From contig JAJDEI010000079.1 of assembly GCA_029259845.1 (NCBI GenBank), positions 1 through 64,000 of the forward strand: 64,000 nt of DNA, written 5' to 3'. Below the pieces are notes generated by a model. That model was given only the letters and a program-made list of their open reading frames with translations. It was not told the DNA's origin and searched no databases. Source of the DNA: Planctomycetaceae bacterium (GTDB taxonomy: Bacteria; Planctomycetota; Planctomycetia; Planctomycetales; Planctomycetaceae). The position numbers were made by a program, and so were the translations under genes. Position 1 is the stretch's first letter; each line of letters opens with the position of its first letter. This document shows positions 53,638 to 63,431 of this stretch, in pieces.

Positions 53638-54924
53638 TTACTCTCGGGAGGTGACCGGCTCTGCCGGCGGCGATGTCGCTGACAGGGTTTCGCGAATCGT
53701 CGCCGGGAGTTGCGTGTGGTACCGATCCCAGGAGAACTCGGCGGACCGAGTCGCAGCAGAGGCGGATAGGGATCGCAGCAACGGTTTGTCGTCGATCAGG
53801 CCGCTGAGGCGGTCAACCAGTTCGTCGAAACTGTGGGGAGCGATGATGTAACCGTCCAGCTGGTCCCGCACGACCGATCCGGCGTTCGGCGTCGTGATGA
53901 CCGGGAGTGCGTGGGACATGGCTTCGTAGCAGACATTGGCCGACCCTTCGGCCAACGTGGGCAGCACGAACACGTCCGCCCATTGATAGTGCTTGTGAAC
54001 GTCCGACCGGGAGACCGGTCCGACCAACTCCACATGCTGCCGCAGCATCCGCACAACCGCCTCCTTGACCCGAATCGGCCCGACGACTCGAACCTCGACG
54101 CTCTTTGGCCCGAGTTGCCGCGCGGCTTCCAGCAGGTAGGGGACGCCCTTGCGAAGCTCGACGGTGCCCACAAACAGCACTCTCAGCGGCCGGTTTGACT
54201 GTTGGCCGATTGGTTGTTGCGATGCTGCCAGCCCCTCGTTTGACGCAACGACGGGGGAATCGTAGCCGTAGGGCACGACGCGGCATCGTTCGGCCGGTCC
54301 GCCTGTGGCACGCACGCTCTCGACCACGAACTCGGAGCCGCAGATGATCGTATCGGCCAGTTCCCATTCCTCGGCTTCGCGGTCGGCAAGCAGCCGCCAG
54401 CGCGCGTCGGGCTGCGGCTCTTCCCAGTCCGGCCACCGCTCCCGTTCCTCGGCCAGCACGGTTTCCACAAACTCCCACGGAGCCATCGTCTGATCGAGGA
54501 CCGTCCTCAGGCCTTCTTTGCGGGCCTGCCGAAAGATTTCGACGGCAGCCGCATTGAAGCCGTACACCGTATCCGCCCCTTCAAGGCCGTGCCCAACGAC
54601 GGCGTCTCCGAAGTCGCGGTTGGCGCGAGCCCAATGAGCGTACTGGCCATCCTGTTTTCGCCGCGAGCGCTGAGTCACCGCTCGCAACGCAAGCCGGTCG
54701 AAGGTTTTTACCTGATCGGCGGAAACCGCAGGGATTCGCCGGTCCCTGATGCGAGCCAGCGGACGTCCAAACAGCGACTGCGGCAGAAGCGTCATCGCCC
54801 ATGCTCCCAGACCGCGATTGGCACACCAATCCGTGTAGACGGCGTGCAACATCCCCGCCTTATGGAAAGCGACTGGGACCGCATAGTGCCGCCGCGCGCC
54901 GATCTGAGCGACCACGACGTTCAT
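53638..54924 (-). CDS. GT4-type glycosyltransferase
   Basis: This 428-residue glycosyltransferase begins with MNVVVAQIGARRHYAVPVAF, an opening found in a subgroup of family 4 enzymes. The donor domain contains RVLFVGTVELRKGVPYLLEA, VGPVSRSDVHKHYQWADVFV and PTLAEGSANVCYEAMSHALP, with the E-x7-E pair as EGSANVCYE. A DADREAEEW-like helical insertion (LLADREAEEWELADTIICGS) sits between the domains. The start overlaps the upstream methyltransferase stop by four bases (ATGA). Substrates unknown. Confidence 0.88.
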   Translation of the reverse strand: MNVVVAQIGARRHYAVPVAFHKAGMLHAVYTDWCANRGLGAWAMTLLPQSLFGRPLARIRDRRIPAVSADQVKTFDRLALRAVTQRSRRKQDGQYAHWARANRDFGDAVVGHGLEGADTVYGFNAAAVEIFRQARKEGLRTVLDQTMAPWEFVETVLAEERERWPDWEEPQPDARWRLLADREAEEWELADTIICGSEFVVESVRATGGPAERCRVVPYGYDSPVVASNEGLAASQQPIGQQSNRPLRVLFVGTVELRKGVPYLLEAARQLGPKSVEVRVVGPIRVKEAVVRMLRQHVELVGPVSRSDVHKHYQWADVFVLPTLAEGSANVCYEAMSHALPVITTPNAGSVVRDQLDGYIIAPHSFDELVDRLSGLIDDKPLLRSLSASAATRSAEFSWDRYHTQLPATIRETLSATSPPAEPVTSRE

Positions 54925-55673
54925 GTTGTCGCGTTGGTTCCTTCCGGCTTGACAGCCCGCACGTACAAACTGAACGGCACGGCGGGGGTGTCTGTGTCAA
55001 ATGTCGCCCACGGAGCGAGCAGGGCAAATGTCGGCAATCCGAGCAGCAAGCCACCCACGTTCTGGACGCGGGTGATCGGCTCGTTACACAGATGCCGGAT
55101 CGGTCCGCCGAGACCGATCGGCTCGGAGAGTTCAAACCCGATCGGCTGCAGGAGCTCACGATACGTGGCCGCCGTATAGCCGGGGCGCACATGTCCGCCG
55201 GTTTCGTCCGGGTCGAGCGGGTAGTTCTTGTGGAACCGGTGGTCGGCATTCGGACAGCACAGGTGCAGCGCGCCCCCCGGCTTAAGGATGTTGAAAAACG
55301 ACCGGCAGACCTGTTCGTCCCCCTTGATATGCTCCATGACTTCGCAGCAGATGATCTCGTCGAACGTCTCGCCCATCGATTCGATGTCATACAGGTTGAC
55401 GTCGCGGAACGAGAGCCGCTCTTCCGGAATGCCGTGATACTGATTGAACAGCTCCCGGTTCCGAATCACCTCGTCTTTGATCGAGACGCCGATGACGCGG
55501 TTTCCTTTGAGGTACGCCTGATGGGACAACATGCCGTTCCCGCATCCCGCATCGAGAACGAGCCGTTCCTCACCATTCTGCGGCTGTCCAAAGTACCCCG
55601 GCATTACCTGATTCCGCAGCCGCGCATTGAGGTTGAGCCCCGGAAACAGGAGCCACTTCAGTTGCATTTTCAT
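54921..55673 (-). CDS. SAM-dependent methyltransferase
   Basis: The 250-residue class I methyltransferase has motif I LVLDAGCGNGMLSHQAYLKG (38-57), the DVNLYDIESMGETFDEIICC segment, CEVMEHIKGDE and KPGGALHLCCPN, and is close to the Methyltransf_11/UbiG-like group. It is the last gene before the 532-base repeat-bearing gap, so it may head a transcription unit that includes the following four genes. The ATG at 55673 is used; a Met two codons later is possible. Substrate unknown. Confidence 0.85.
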   Translation of the reverse strand: MKMQLKWLLFPGLNLNARLRNQVMPGYFGQPQNGEERLVLDAGCGNGMLSHQAYLKGNRVIGVSIKDEVIRNRELFNQYHGIPEERLSFRDVNLYDIESMGETFDEIICCEVMEHIKGDEQVCRSFFNILKPGGALHLCCPNADHRFHKNYPLDPDETGGHVRPGYTAATYRELLQPIGFELSEPIGLGGPIRHLCNEPITRVQNVGGLLLGLPTFALLAPWATFDTDTPAVPFSLYVRAVKPEGTNATT

Positions 55674-55850
55674 TCGTTCAGCCTTTGTTGTCGCGTTGTC
55701 CGCCGGACATTATCTTCCGGACATCGTCTTCCGTTCACCGAAGACCGTTCACTTTGCTCTGCCGCAAGATTCCCGATTCCGTTCCCGGGCGGTTCCCCGT
55801 TTCAGTCGTTCCCAGCTTGGCTGTCACATTTCGTGTGACGCAAATTTATT

Positions 55851-56088
55851 ACGCCAAGGGCGTTCAACAGCACAGCCCAGGGTCAGCGGCGTCGCCGCGC
55901 CACCCTGGGGAATTGTGGACGACAACGACTCGAACCCTGAAAGGGTTCCACAACTCGAACGCGAGATGTTTCCTGGGAAAACGACGATTGTTTAACCCTT
56001 TCAGGGTTGTGGGTTCATTCGATGTCCCCCCCAGGGTGCGCTCACTTCGTTCGCGACCCTGGGCTGTGATGTTGAACGCCTTCGGCGT
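55851..56088. repeat. 238-base long inverted repeat flanked by direct repeats
   Basis: Outer arms (ACGCCAAGGGCGTTCAACAG onward, and the inverted copy ending at 56088) each extend over ~34 bases and include the CACAGCCCAGGGTC segment. Inside are AACCCTGAAAGGGTT (55933-55947) and AACCCTTTCAGGGTT (55994-56008), each itself nearly palindromic. The unit is flanked by 14-base direct repeats GTGTGACGCAAATT (55833-55846) and GTGTGACGGAAATT (56093-56106), one mismatch, consistent with a target-site duplication. It interrupts the polysaccharide operon between the gene at 54921 and the one at 56206; the rest of the 532-base gap is blank. Confidence 0.8.
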
Positions 56089-56205
56089 ATTTGTGTGACG
56101 GAAATTCATCGTCGTTGTCTGATCTGAAAACTATAGAGTTTTCTCTTGCGACGATTGTTCGGCCATCAGACCGTTCTGGGAACGGTCGTTAAACGACGGC
56201 CGTTG

Positions 56206-57093
56206 TCATGGCCGACCGTCGATTGCAGGTGCCGATGCCTTTTTCTCAGCGAGGAACTTCGCCTCCGCCAGCTTGACAGTGATGTGAATTTCGTGGGCGA
56301 CTCGCAGCAAACAGAAATACACACCCGCCCGGCCATCGAGGAACCCTGCCCGGATGACGTACAGATACACGAACCGGGCGACCGGGCGAAACCCGAAGCG
56401 GGCCGCCAGACGCTTGAGGCAGCGACGGCGACGCAGCGGGTCGCGGGCCAGGATGTCACCCAGCGCGAGCGGCTCGGTCCGCAGCCGTTGGATCAGCTCC
56501 ACTTCATTCGACGAGTAGCGGTTGTGCCGGGCGACCCAATGCTCGATGCCGTTTGAGAATCCGTAGTGGTCGTACGGCTCCTCGACATGCCCCAGCGGGC
56601 CGTCGGTGATTTCGCGCTGGCCGTGGCCTTCCTTGCGATAACGGACCTCGCCCCGCCTGAGCAGCCGCAATTGCCATGTCGGGTACAGCGAGCACCGTTT
56701 GACCCACGTCCCCAGGAACCAGTTGCGGCATGTCAAATAGAAGCCGACGTTGTCCCCCGGGTTCTCAATCGCCTGACGAATCCCGCCCTCACAGTCCGCA
56801 TTACAGTGCTCGTCCGCATCGAGAAACAGCACCCACTCGTGTCGCGGTGCCGTTTCGTCAAGCGCCCAGTTTCGCTGATCGCCGAAGTCCTGAAACGCAT
56901 GCTCAAACACCCGCAGATCGGACCGCGCCGCATGAGCCCGGTCGATCGTGTCGTCGGTGCTGAACGAATCGACGAGGATCACATCGTCGGCCCACTCGAC
57001 AAACGAGAGGCACGCGGCGATTGTCTCCGCCTCATTGAACGTCAGGATGATGACGCTCACCGGAAACCGCGAGTGGGGCGATGATGTGCTCAC
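56206..57093 (-). CDS. GT2-type glycosyltransferase
   Basis: The 295-residue protein is a GT-A fold family 2 transferase resembling WaaE/KdtX-type enzymes: VSVIILTFNEAETIAACLSF, VDSFSTDDT, and the metal-binding LFLDADEHC, followed by WFLGTWVKRCSLYPTWQLRL, the acceptor-region DGPLGHVEEPYDHYGFSNGI and a hydrophobic C-terminal helix. The frame is open to 57207, but a GTG at 57093 overlaps the upstream gene stop by four bases (GTGA), matching the pattern of the cluster, and is preferred. Confidence 0.88.
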   Translation of the reverse strand: MSTSSPHSRFPVSVIILTFNEAETIAACLSFVEWADDVILVDSFSTDDTIDRAHAARSDLRVFEHAFQDFGDQRNWALDETAPRHEWVLFLDADEHCNADCEGGIRQAIENPGDNVGFYLTCRNWFLGTWVKRCSLYPTWQLRLLRRGEVRYRKEGHGQREITDGPLGHVEEPYDHYGFSNGIEHWVARHNRYSSNEVELIQRLRTEPLALGDILARDPLRRRRCLKRLAARFGFRPVARFVYLYVIRAGFLDGRAGVYFCLLRVAHEIHITVKLAEAKFLAEKKASAPAIDGRP

Positions 57094-58379
57094 GTGATCA
57101 CGAAGTCCGGCGCGGAGCCGCCACGGATCAGCCATCGATACAGTTGCAACGTCTGTTGCGCCACAATGTCCCAGGTGAACCGTTGTTCGATCAACTGCCG
57201 TCCGCAACGGCCCATTCGCTGCCGCTCGTCGTCGGACAGGGCCATCAGGCGGCCCAGGCCCTCGGTTGTCGCCTCGATATCAGGTCGAATGATCGCACCC
57301 GCTCCTGCCGATTCCACTTCCGGAAAGTTACAGCCCGGGGTAATCATCACGGGGCAACGCGCGGCCATCGCTTCCAGCACGGCCATGCTGAAGCCCTCGG
57401 AGAACGACGGCAGCGTGAAGACGTCCGCCGCCCGACGTGCCGCGCGGGCCATCTCCCCCTGAAGGTTCCCGGTGAACGTCACCCGTTCCCCGACCGCCGC
57501 CTCCGCCACGATCGTTCGTGCCGACGCCTCGAACCCATTGTCCGGACCCGCGACGACCAAATGCCAGTCCGGGAATTCGGAGGCCAGTCGCGACCACGCC
57601 TGCAGCAGATGTTCGAGCCCTTTCTTCACATGCAGCCGCGCCATGAAAAGGACCAACCGCTTGTCGGTCAGTTCCGGATGGGCCGCCTCCAGCAGGCTCC
57701 GCTCAGCCGGCTGGTCAAGGACATCGAGGTCGACCCCATTGGGAATGACGGCGACCGGGGCGGTGATGCCATACTGCCGAATCCCCTCCATCTCAGCGCG
57801 GCTGTTCGTATGCAGGCAGTCGGCTGCCAGAAGCTCCTTCCGCTGAAACAGCGTTTCCACGAGTCGCTTTTTCCACTTGGCATGCGCCAATGCCCACGGT
57901 TCCAGAGCCCCATGTGCCGTGATGACGACCGGCTTGCCGGCCCGCCGCGCCATCCGCGAACTGTAGGAGTTGGGCAGCATCCACAGACTGTGATTGTGGA
58001 CGACGTCGTGGCCGGCGACCGCCTCACGCATGATCGGCTTGAGCGCGGGCGACCAGGAGAGCCCCCCCATCCACAGCCCCTTCGCCGACATCCAGCGGCT
58101 GGGCGGCTCGAAAACCTGGCCGATCGACGGCGCTCCCCGGCCCCAACAGTCAGCAGCGTAAACATCAACCGGAGCGCCGGCTCGTCCGAGAGCAGCCGCC
58201 GAATCTCGCATGATCCAGGCGACGCCGTTCGCCAGCGAGTAGAGGCCGCCGACAACAAACATCGGCTTCAGTGCCGTCATTGCCGGCTCAACAAACGCGG
58301 TCGAATCAACCGACGCCGCCGGACCAGCGGATGCGGCCGAGACGGAGCGGGATTCCGATGATTGAGAGATTGCCGTCAT
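57090..58379 (-). CDS. GT4-type glycosyltransferase
   Basis: This 429-residue family 4 glycosyltransferase has a ~30-residue Ser/Ala-rich leader, then MFVVGGLYSLANGVAWIMRD, HNHSLWMLPNSYSSRMAR and ITAHGALEPWAL in the acceptor domain. The donor domain has VLFMARLHVKKGLEHLLQAW, FTLPSFSEGFSMAVLEAMAA with the E-x7-E motif, and RCPVMITPGCNFPEV. The ATG at 58379 overlaps the TGA of the gene upstream (ATGA), so it is favoured over the one at 58388. Confidence 0.9.
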   Translation of the reverse strand: MTAISQSSESRSVSAASAGPAASVDSTAFVEPAMTALKPMFVVGGLYSLANGVAWIMRDSAAALGRAGAPVDVYAADCWGRGAPSIGQVFEPPSRWMSAKGLWMGGLSWSPALKPIMREAVAGHDVVHNHSLWMLPNSYSSRMARRAGKPVVITAHGALEPWALAHAKWKKRLVETLFQRKELLAADCLHTNSRAEMEGIRQYGITAPVAVIPNGVDLDVLDQPAERSLLEAAHPELTDKRLVLFMARLHVKKGLEHLLQAWSRLASEFPDWHLVVAGPDNGFEASARTIVAEAAVGERVTFTGNLQGEMARAARRAADVFTLPSFSEGFSMAVLEAMAARCPVMITPGCNFPEVESAGAGAIIRPDIEATTEGLGRLMALSDDERQRMGRCGRQLIEQRFTWDIVAQQTLQLYRWLIRGGSAPDFVIT

Positions 58380-59638
58380 GGTCGACACGCCGCTGCGACT
58401 GCCCGATGGAAACGCTCAGCCCCGTTCACCGGGGAGAATTGTTCGACCAGCGCCCGGGAGCGCTCGCCAAACGCGGCGCGGTCTTCCGGATGCTCGATCA
58501 AATGCGTCATCGCTGTTGCAAAGCCTTCGACATCGTCCCGCTCGAGGACGAATCCGCTCTTGCCGTGCTCGACAAGGTCGCGTGCCGCGCCGGTCTGATG
58601 CGTCGTGATGATCGGCAGCCTCGCAGCACACGCCTCGTTGATCACGACTCCCCAACCGTCGTGCCGCGAGGGAAACACGAACACATTCGCCGCCGCAAAG
58701 ATGGCCGGCAACTCCTGTTGCGGAACGTGTCCGGCAAAGTGCACGCGGTCGCGAAGGGGACTCGGAACGGACGCTTCATACTCCGCCCGGCAGGGACCGT
58801 TTCCCAACAACAACAGTGCGACATCAGGGCGGTCTGATACCGCCTTTTCAAAGGCGGCGATCGCGACGTCAACCCCCTTCCGCTCGTTCATCTGACCCGA
58901 AAAAAGAAAGACCGTCCGTCCGCCGAACCCATAACGCTCCCTCACGGCAGCAACGTGGGTTGCATCGACGGCCGCATAACGATCGATGTCGCAACAATAA
59001 GGCAGCACGTCCAACGACTGTTCCGGCACGCCTTGCGAAGCGTATGCCTCCCGGGCGGCGGTGCCGATGCCGATCACCCGATGTGTCGAGCGAAGGACGG
59101 CCTGTTGGATGAAGGTGCGCACCCAGCGGACAGGCCGCGACATCAACCACCGGGGCGACCAACTCGCCTGCTGGCGACTTGCGGGTCGAGGACGCTCAAA
59201 CCAGACCACCCAGACCGATCGCCGCAGCGTCAGCACCAGCGCGCACATCAGGAATGTGAGACTCGTATACAGTCCGGAAAGAACATAACAGTCGCTGCGG
59301 CCGAGAGCACAGTCCCAGACCGCTCGCGGATGAAACTGCAGTTCTTCAGGAAAGAATCGAGGCATCACACTCATCACCACGCGGCTGTGGTACCGCCGAG
59401 CGGACGCCGAGCCGGAGGGGCTTCCCGGTTGCAGGAAACGAACCTCCAACTCCACGTCACGCCGATCGGAAATCGCGGACAGGAGTTCCGATTGATACGG
59501 ACTGGGGGCGTTGGTGAGCAGCCAAACTCGCACCGTTTGCTCAGTCACAGCATCGTTCAAAGGGGACTCGGTCCCGTCCACCGAGACGGCATCGGCGCGC
59601 TGATCCGGGTGTGTCAACGGGTCGCTAACGAGTCTCAT
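58376..59638 (-). CDS. GT4-type glycosyltransferase
   Basis: This 420-residue protein shows the family 4 donor domain: LFSGQMNERKGVDVAIAAFE, FVFPSRHDGWGVVINEACAA and LPIITTHQTGAARDL, with the acceptor domain starting at VRVWLLTNAPSPYQSELLSA. The N-terminal ~33 residues are unlike the family and a GTG at 59548 could be the true start, but the ATG at 59638 overlaps the end of the Wzy-like gene by 14 bases, as elsewhere in the cluster. Substrate unknown. Confidence 0.87.
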   Translation of the reverse strand: MRLVSDPLTHPDQRADAVSVDGTESPLNDAVTEQTVRVWLLTNAPSPYQSELLSAISDRRDVELEVRFLQPGSPSGSASARRYHSRVVMSVMPRFFPEELQFHPRAVWDCALGRSDCYVLSGLYTSLTFLMCALVLTLRRSVWVVWFERPRPASRQQASWSPRWLMSRPVRWVRTFIQQAVLRSTHRVIGIGTAAREAYASQGVPEQSLDVLPYCCDIDRYAAVDATHVAAVRERYGFGGRTVFLFSGQMNERKGVDVAIAAFEKAVSDRPDVALLLLGNGPCRAEYEASVPSPLRDRVHFAGHVPQQELPAIFAAANVFVFPSRHDGWGVVINEACAARLPIITTHQTGAARDLVEHGKSGFVLERDDVEGFATAMTHLIEHPEDRAAFGERSRALVEQFSPVNGAERFHRAVAAACRP

Positions 59639-61019
59639 AACTGGCAGCCACCGGTTCGCGCAGCGGAGGGTTCTCCAAAGCAGGATGGGCCCGTCGAGCG
59701 GGCATGCGTCGATCGTTCACATTCCATCTCCAGAAGACGGTCGTCAGCACGACAACAAGAATGACACGATACAACCAGGCCCCCAGACTTTGGACAATCA
59801 GATGGACCGACAGGATCATGATCTCGAAGTAGAGCAGCGTCCACAGCCCGCCGCGGTTGACCCATCGTTTCCAGGCGGTGGAAAAGAACAGCCCCAGCAG
59901 GAAGGCAACGCCGATGCATCCCCACGAAAACTCCAGAAACAGGTCTGCCACAAACCCGCCGGCGGCTCCGCCCGCCGGTTCGAATCCCACGGTGTCTAAC
60001 CATTGGCTCGTCGGAATTCCAGACTTTCCCGGATCGGTCCGCATCCAGTCGAGCCCGACATCTTCGTACTTGGTCGGCCAGATGAACCGCGGGATGGGCC
60101 GGATGATGAACGTTGCGAAATAGCGGGTCCCCCAGTAGTGGTGCATGTACTTCGCTGAAGTCAGGATCGTGGCCGATGCGACGACGTACTCGTCGCCGTA
60201 GTTGACTTCGGGAGTTGACCACAGTTGCTCGACAAATGAGGTGTCGATGTCTTCCTGCCACGGGCGAAAGAGATTCCCGCGGTTCGCCTGCAATAACAGC
60301 AGCATGCAGCCCAGTGCCACCATTCCGGCCGCCACGACGCTGAGCCGTGGACGCCGGCTGTGAATGATGCACCAGCTCCCGAACAACGAACACGCCACGA
60401 GGAACATCGGTCCGCGGCGTCCGCCCAATGTGGCCATGACGATCTGCGGCAGCAAGATCGCCACCATCAGCGCCCAGCGCCGAAACGTCATGCGGCGGCC
60501 TTGAAATGCGAACGCCAGGATAAAAATGGCCGGATAGGACAGCATGGGCATTTCGCCGATGTATCCGCTGGGTGACATCAGTTGCGGTTTGGCCCGGGAA
60601 AACACGCGGACCCATCCGCCGGAATAGTCAACCATGTACGCGAAACCAGCGCACGAGATGACCCCCAGAACCATCGCCAGCATCGCCATCCGCTTCCGCG
60701 CCCGGGGAGTGAGCTGCTGCCGCAGAAACGTGAACCGGTTGTCCACGCGAGGTTTGCGGCACCGCCACGTGCACCCGATGCAAAATGCCGAGACAGCCAG
60801 AAAATTGATGACATGAACAGGGACCAACCGCTCGGGGTCCGGGAAGACCGAGACCAGAGATCCCGTGGAGACGCGCATCAAAGGCGAGTAGACGTAAACG
60901 TACAGCAGCATCGGCCCCAGAATCGTCAGGGGAAATAGAGGGTCTTTGGTCTTCATGTAGCCATAGAGCGACATCCCGACGATGACGACTCCGGTGATGA
61001 GAATCAGCGGTTCCAGCAT
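59625..61019 (-). CDS. Wzy-like O-antigen/exopolysaccharide polymerase
   Basis: The 464-residue protein has about ten hydrophobic segments spread through its length (for example LILITGVVIVGMSLYGYM, MLAMVLGVISCAGFAYMV, VILLVVVLTT-like VILVVVLTTVFWRWN) and a large hydrophilic loop between residues ~250 and 340 (NRGNLFRPWQEDIDTSFVEQ, YFATFIIRPIPRFIWPTKYE), the layout of repeat-unit polymerases. Wzy proteins join undecaprenyl-linked repeat units in the periplasm. Sequence identity in this group is low, so the assignment rests on topology and context. GGGAGG lies 8 bases before the ATG at 61019. Confidence 0.82.
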   Translation of the reverse strand: MLEPLILITGVVIVGMSLYGYMKTKDPLFPLTILGPMLLYVYVYSPLMRVSTGSLVSVFPDPERLVPVHVINFLAVSAFCIGCTWRCRKPRVDNRFTFLRQQLTPRARKRMAMLAMVLGVISCAGFAYMVDYSGGWVRVFSRAKPQLMSPSGYIGEMPMLSYPAIFILAFAFQGRRMTFRRWALMVAILLPQIVMATLGGRRGPMFLVACSLFGSWCIIHSRRPRLSVVAAGMVALGCMLLLLQANRGNLFRPWQEDIDTSFVEQLWSTPEVNYGDEYVVASATILTSAKYMHHYWGTRYFATFIIRPIPRFIWPTKYEDVGLDWMRTDPGKSGIPTSQWLDTVGFEPAGGAAGGFVADLFLEFSWGCIGVAFLLGLFFSTAWKRWVNRGGLWTLLYFEIMILSVHLIVQSLGAWLYRVILVVVLTTVFWRWNVNDRRMPARRAHPALENPPLREPVAASYETR

Positions 61020-61071
61020 GTTGCCAACCTCCCTCGGCGTGGCGGGCAACCGGGTCTTGTTCGCGGATGAA

Positions 61072-62292
61072 TCAAACCGACCTCCCCCCTGCTGATTGAT
61101 TCACCGGAGAATTCGCTGACGAATCCTGCTCCGTCGCAGTCCGTGCATTTGTGCGCATCGCATTCACAAGACGGTCGGCACAATGCTCCCAACGAAACGC
61201 GGCGGCCCGGCGACGGCCCCTGACGAGATAGCGATCACGATCGGCATCCCCCTTGATCAGACAAGCCATTGTCTCTGCAAGTTGGTTGGCTGAGTTCGGA
61301 TCGACGAACAGTCCGTTCTCGCCGGCGACTTCGGTTAATGCGGGAATGCGGCTGCACACCGCAATCGTCCCGGCCGCCATCGCTTCCAGGGCCGGAATTC
61401 CGAACCCTTCGTACCGGCTGGGGAACGCGAGCGCCAAGGCATGGCTCAACAGGATCGCCTGATCCTCATCTGGGATATACCCCAGCAGCCGCAACGACGG
61501 ATCCGGCTCCGTCGCAGCGGTCGCCTCGTACTCCCGTAATAGGTCTCGGTCGTGCCGACGGCCGCTGAGCAGGATCGGCACCCGGTGTCCCGCTTCCCTC
61601 AACAGGCGTCCGGCGGCCATCAGCAGGTCGCCCCCTTTGCGGCGGGTCAAACTGCCCGATGAAAAGAAGTAACCCTGAGGACGAACGTCGTACTTCTCCA
61701 GCACCTCGTGATCCGACTCTTGCGGCTCCCGGAAATAGAGGTCCGAAACACCGTTGCCCACCACGACGATCCGGTCGGGATCAAAGTGAAAACGGTCCAC
61801 CAGCCGCCCTTTCGTGAACTCGGAAACTGTTGTGACCAGATCGGCGCGGCGAATCCGCTTGAGCGACTGCGACCAACGCCATCGGCTTTGCCACGACGGC
61901 TTGTTGTTCAGCCCGTCAATCTGCGGCTCGACGGTCAGAATGTCGTGGACGTTGACCGCCAGCCGCACGTTTCGACAGGCAACCGGTTGCTCCTTCGAGC
62001 AATACAGCCAATCGATCCCGTCCACCCACCGGTCGACGGGCAAACACCGGGCGCCGATGAACATCAGACGTGTGAGCCGGTCGCCGCCCGGCAGGCGGTG
62101 GACGACCGCCTGCCCGATGCGGTCAGCAGCGATCTCTTCGGCAACGTGGCAATCAGTTTGTGAAGCGACCAGAGACAAGTCCACATCGTCCCGTTTCCCG
62201 ATGGCCCCGACCATTTCCAATGCATGGCGTCCGACACCGGTGGAACGCCGTGTTCGGTCCCAAGGGGAAAAAAAGAAGCCGATGCGAATCAC
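61072..62292 (-). CDS. GT4-type glycosyltransferase, mannosyltransferase-like
   Basis: This 406-residue family 4 enzyme resembles WbaZ/MtfB-type mannosyltransferases: RIGFFFSPWDRTRRSTGVGR and HALEMV near the start, AVNVHDILTVEPQ, LVTTVSEFTKGRLVDRF, then FFSSGSLTRRKGGDLLMAAG and LAFPSRYEGFGIPALEAMAA with a full E-x7-E motif. The last ~20 residues (TEQDSSANSPVNQSAGGRS) are low in complexity. It starts with GTG at 62292, overlapping the preceding gene by four bases. Donor sugar not certain. Confidence 0.9.
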   Translation of the reverse strand: MIRIGFFFSPWDRTRRSTGVGRHALEMVGAIGKRDDVDLSLVASQTDCHVAEEIAADRIGQAVVHRLPGGDRLTRLMFIGARCLPVDRWVDGIDWLYCSKEQPVACRNVRLAVNVHDILTVEPQIDGLNNKPSWQSRWRWSQSLKRIRRADLVTTVSEFTKGRLVDRFHFDPDRIVVVGNGVSDLYFREPQESDHEVLEKYDVRPQGYFFSSGSLTRRKGGDLLMAAGRLLREAGHRVPILLSGRRHDRDLLREYEATAATEPDPSLRLLGYIPDEDQAILLSHALALAFPSRYEGFGIPALEAMAAGTIAVCSRIPALTEVAGENGLFVDPNSANQLAETMACLIKGDADRDRYLVRGRRRAAAFRWEHCADRLVNAMRTNARTATEQDSSANSPVNQSAGGRSV

Positions 62293-63431
62293 GTCCCGTC
62301 TCCCGGAGCGCGTGGAGAACTGAGCAGCGAAGCGTACACATCACAAACGTCCCGCGCAACACGCTTCAAACTGAAGGCGCCACGCACGCGTTGCTCGCCG
62401 CGCCGGCCCATCGCGATTCGCATCCCCGGGTCGTCGGCCATTCGCTGTAACGCCTTCGCCAGCGAACACGGATCGCGGGGAGGGACCAGAATTCCTTCGA
62501 CGCCGTCATCGATCACTTCCGGAGTTCCCGCGACACATGTGGCAACCACAGGCACGCGCATGGCCATCGCCTCCATGACGACCAGCGGAAGGCCCTCCGA
62601 CAGCGACGGCAGCACGAAGGCGTCCAACCCCGAGTAAAATGCTCGCATGTCGTCAACTTGCCCCAGGAATTCGACCTCTTCAGCAACGCCCTTCTGACGG
62701 CAACGTTCTTCGAGATCTCCGAATGACCGCCCCGTACCCGCGATGCGGCACCGGAACGGGATCGACTGCGACTTCAACTGCCCTAATGCGTCGATGAGAA
62801 ACTCCACCCCCTTCTGCGGTGCGAGCCTCGCCGCTGTACCCAGTTCGAGACGGTGATGCGTGTCCGCTTGTCCGTTCCCCGAAGGGTGAAACCGGTCAAG
62901 GTCGACGCCGTTTTGCACGACGGCCACGTCGTCCTCATCCCATCGCATGTGCCGGCAAAGATGGCTCCGCACGGAATGGGAAACGGCAATCGTACGGACG
63001 TTTTTGGGAGAAAGGTAACGTCGCGTGATCCCTCTCCGCACTCGGTGTTTCAATCGCGGCGATTCCAACCAGTCGGCGGTGACATGAATGTGCGCCACCT
63101 GTCGCAACTGGGTCTTTCGGGCCGCCAGTGCTCCGATGATATCCGCGTCCCAGCCATGCGTGTGGATCAACGCCGGCTGCGTCTCGGCAATCACGCTCGC
63201 CAGTGAGCGGCTGGTTCGCCACAAAACATCGGGGCGGCTGTATCGCCCATCGTAGCCCACCTCGTAATCAGCCCGCGCAGTGAGCGGTGATCCCGCGGTC
63301 TTTCCCAGAGCGCAAAGGCGAGGAGGGACGGACATCATCTCGGACATGCCTTTCAAAAGGTCCAGCACGACCCGCTGACCTCCCCCGTACATCGTCCCGG
63401 AGACAACATGCAGCACCAAATCTGACACCAT
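62289..63431 (-). CDS. GT4-type glycosyltransferase
   Basis: The ~380-residue protein shows VLHVVSGTMYGGGQRVVLDL, LIHTHGWDADIIGALAAR and HIHVTADWLESPRLKHRVRR in the acceptor domain and GTAARLAPQKGVEFLIDALG, FVLPSLSEGLPLVVMEAMAM and VPVVATCVAGTPEVIDDGVE in the donor domain, a standard family 4 pattern. The ATG at 63431 overlaps the upstream TAA by one base (TAATG). The longer open frame to 63491 is inside the upstream gene and was not used. Confidence 0.9.
   Translation of the reverse strand: MVSDLVLHVVSGTMYGGGQRVVLDLLKGMSEMMSVPPRLCALGKTAGSPLTARADYEVGYDGRYSRPDVLWRTSRSLASVIAETQPALIHTHGWDADIIGALAARKTQLRQVAHIHVTADWLESPRLKHRVRRGITRRYLSPKNVRTIAVSHSVRSHLCRHMRWDEDDVAVVQNGVDLDRFHPSGNGQADTHHRLELGTAARLAPQKGVEFLIDALGQLKSQSIPFRCRIAGTGRSFGDLEERCRQKGVAEEVEFLGQVDDMRAFYSGLDAFVLPSLSEGLPLVVMEAMAMRVPVVATCVAGTPEVIDDGVEGILVPPRDPCSLAKALQRMADDPGMRIAMGRRGEQRVRGAFSLKRVARDVCDVYASLLSSPRAPGDGT

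Noticed and set aside
57081-58361. Plus-strand frame of 426 codons
   Set aside because: Antisense to a glycosyltransferase with a full E-x7-E motif.
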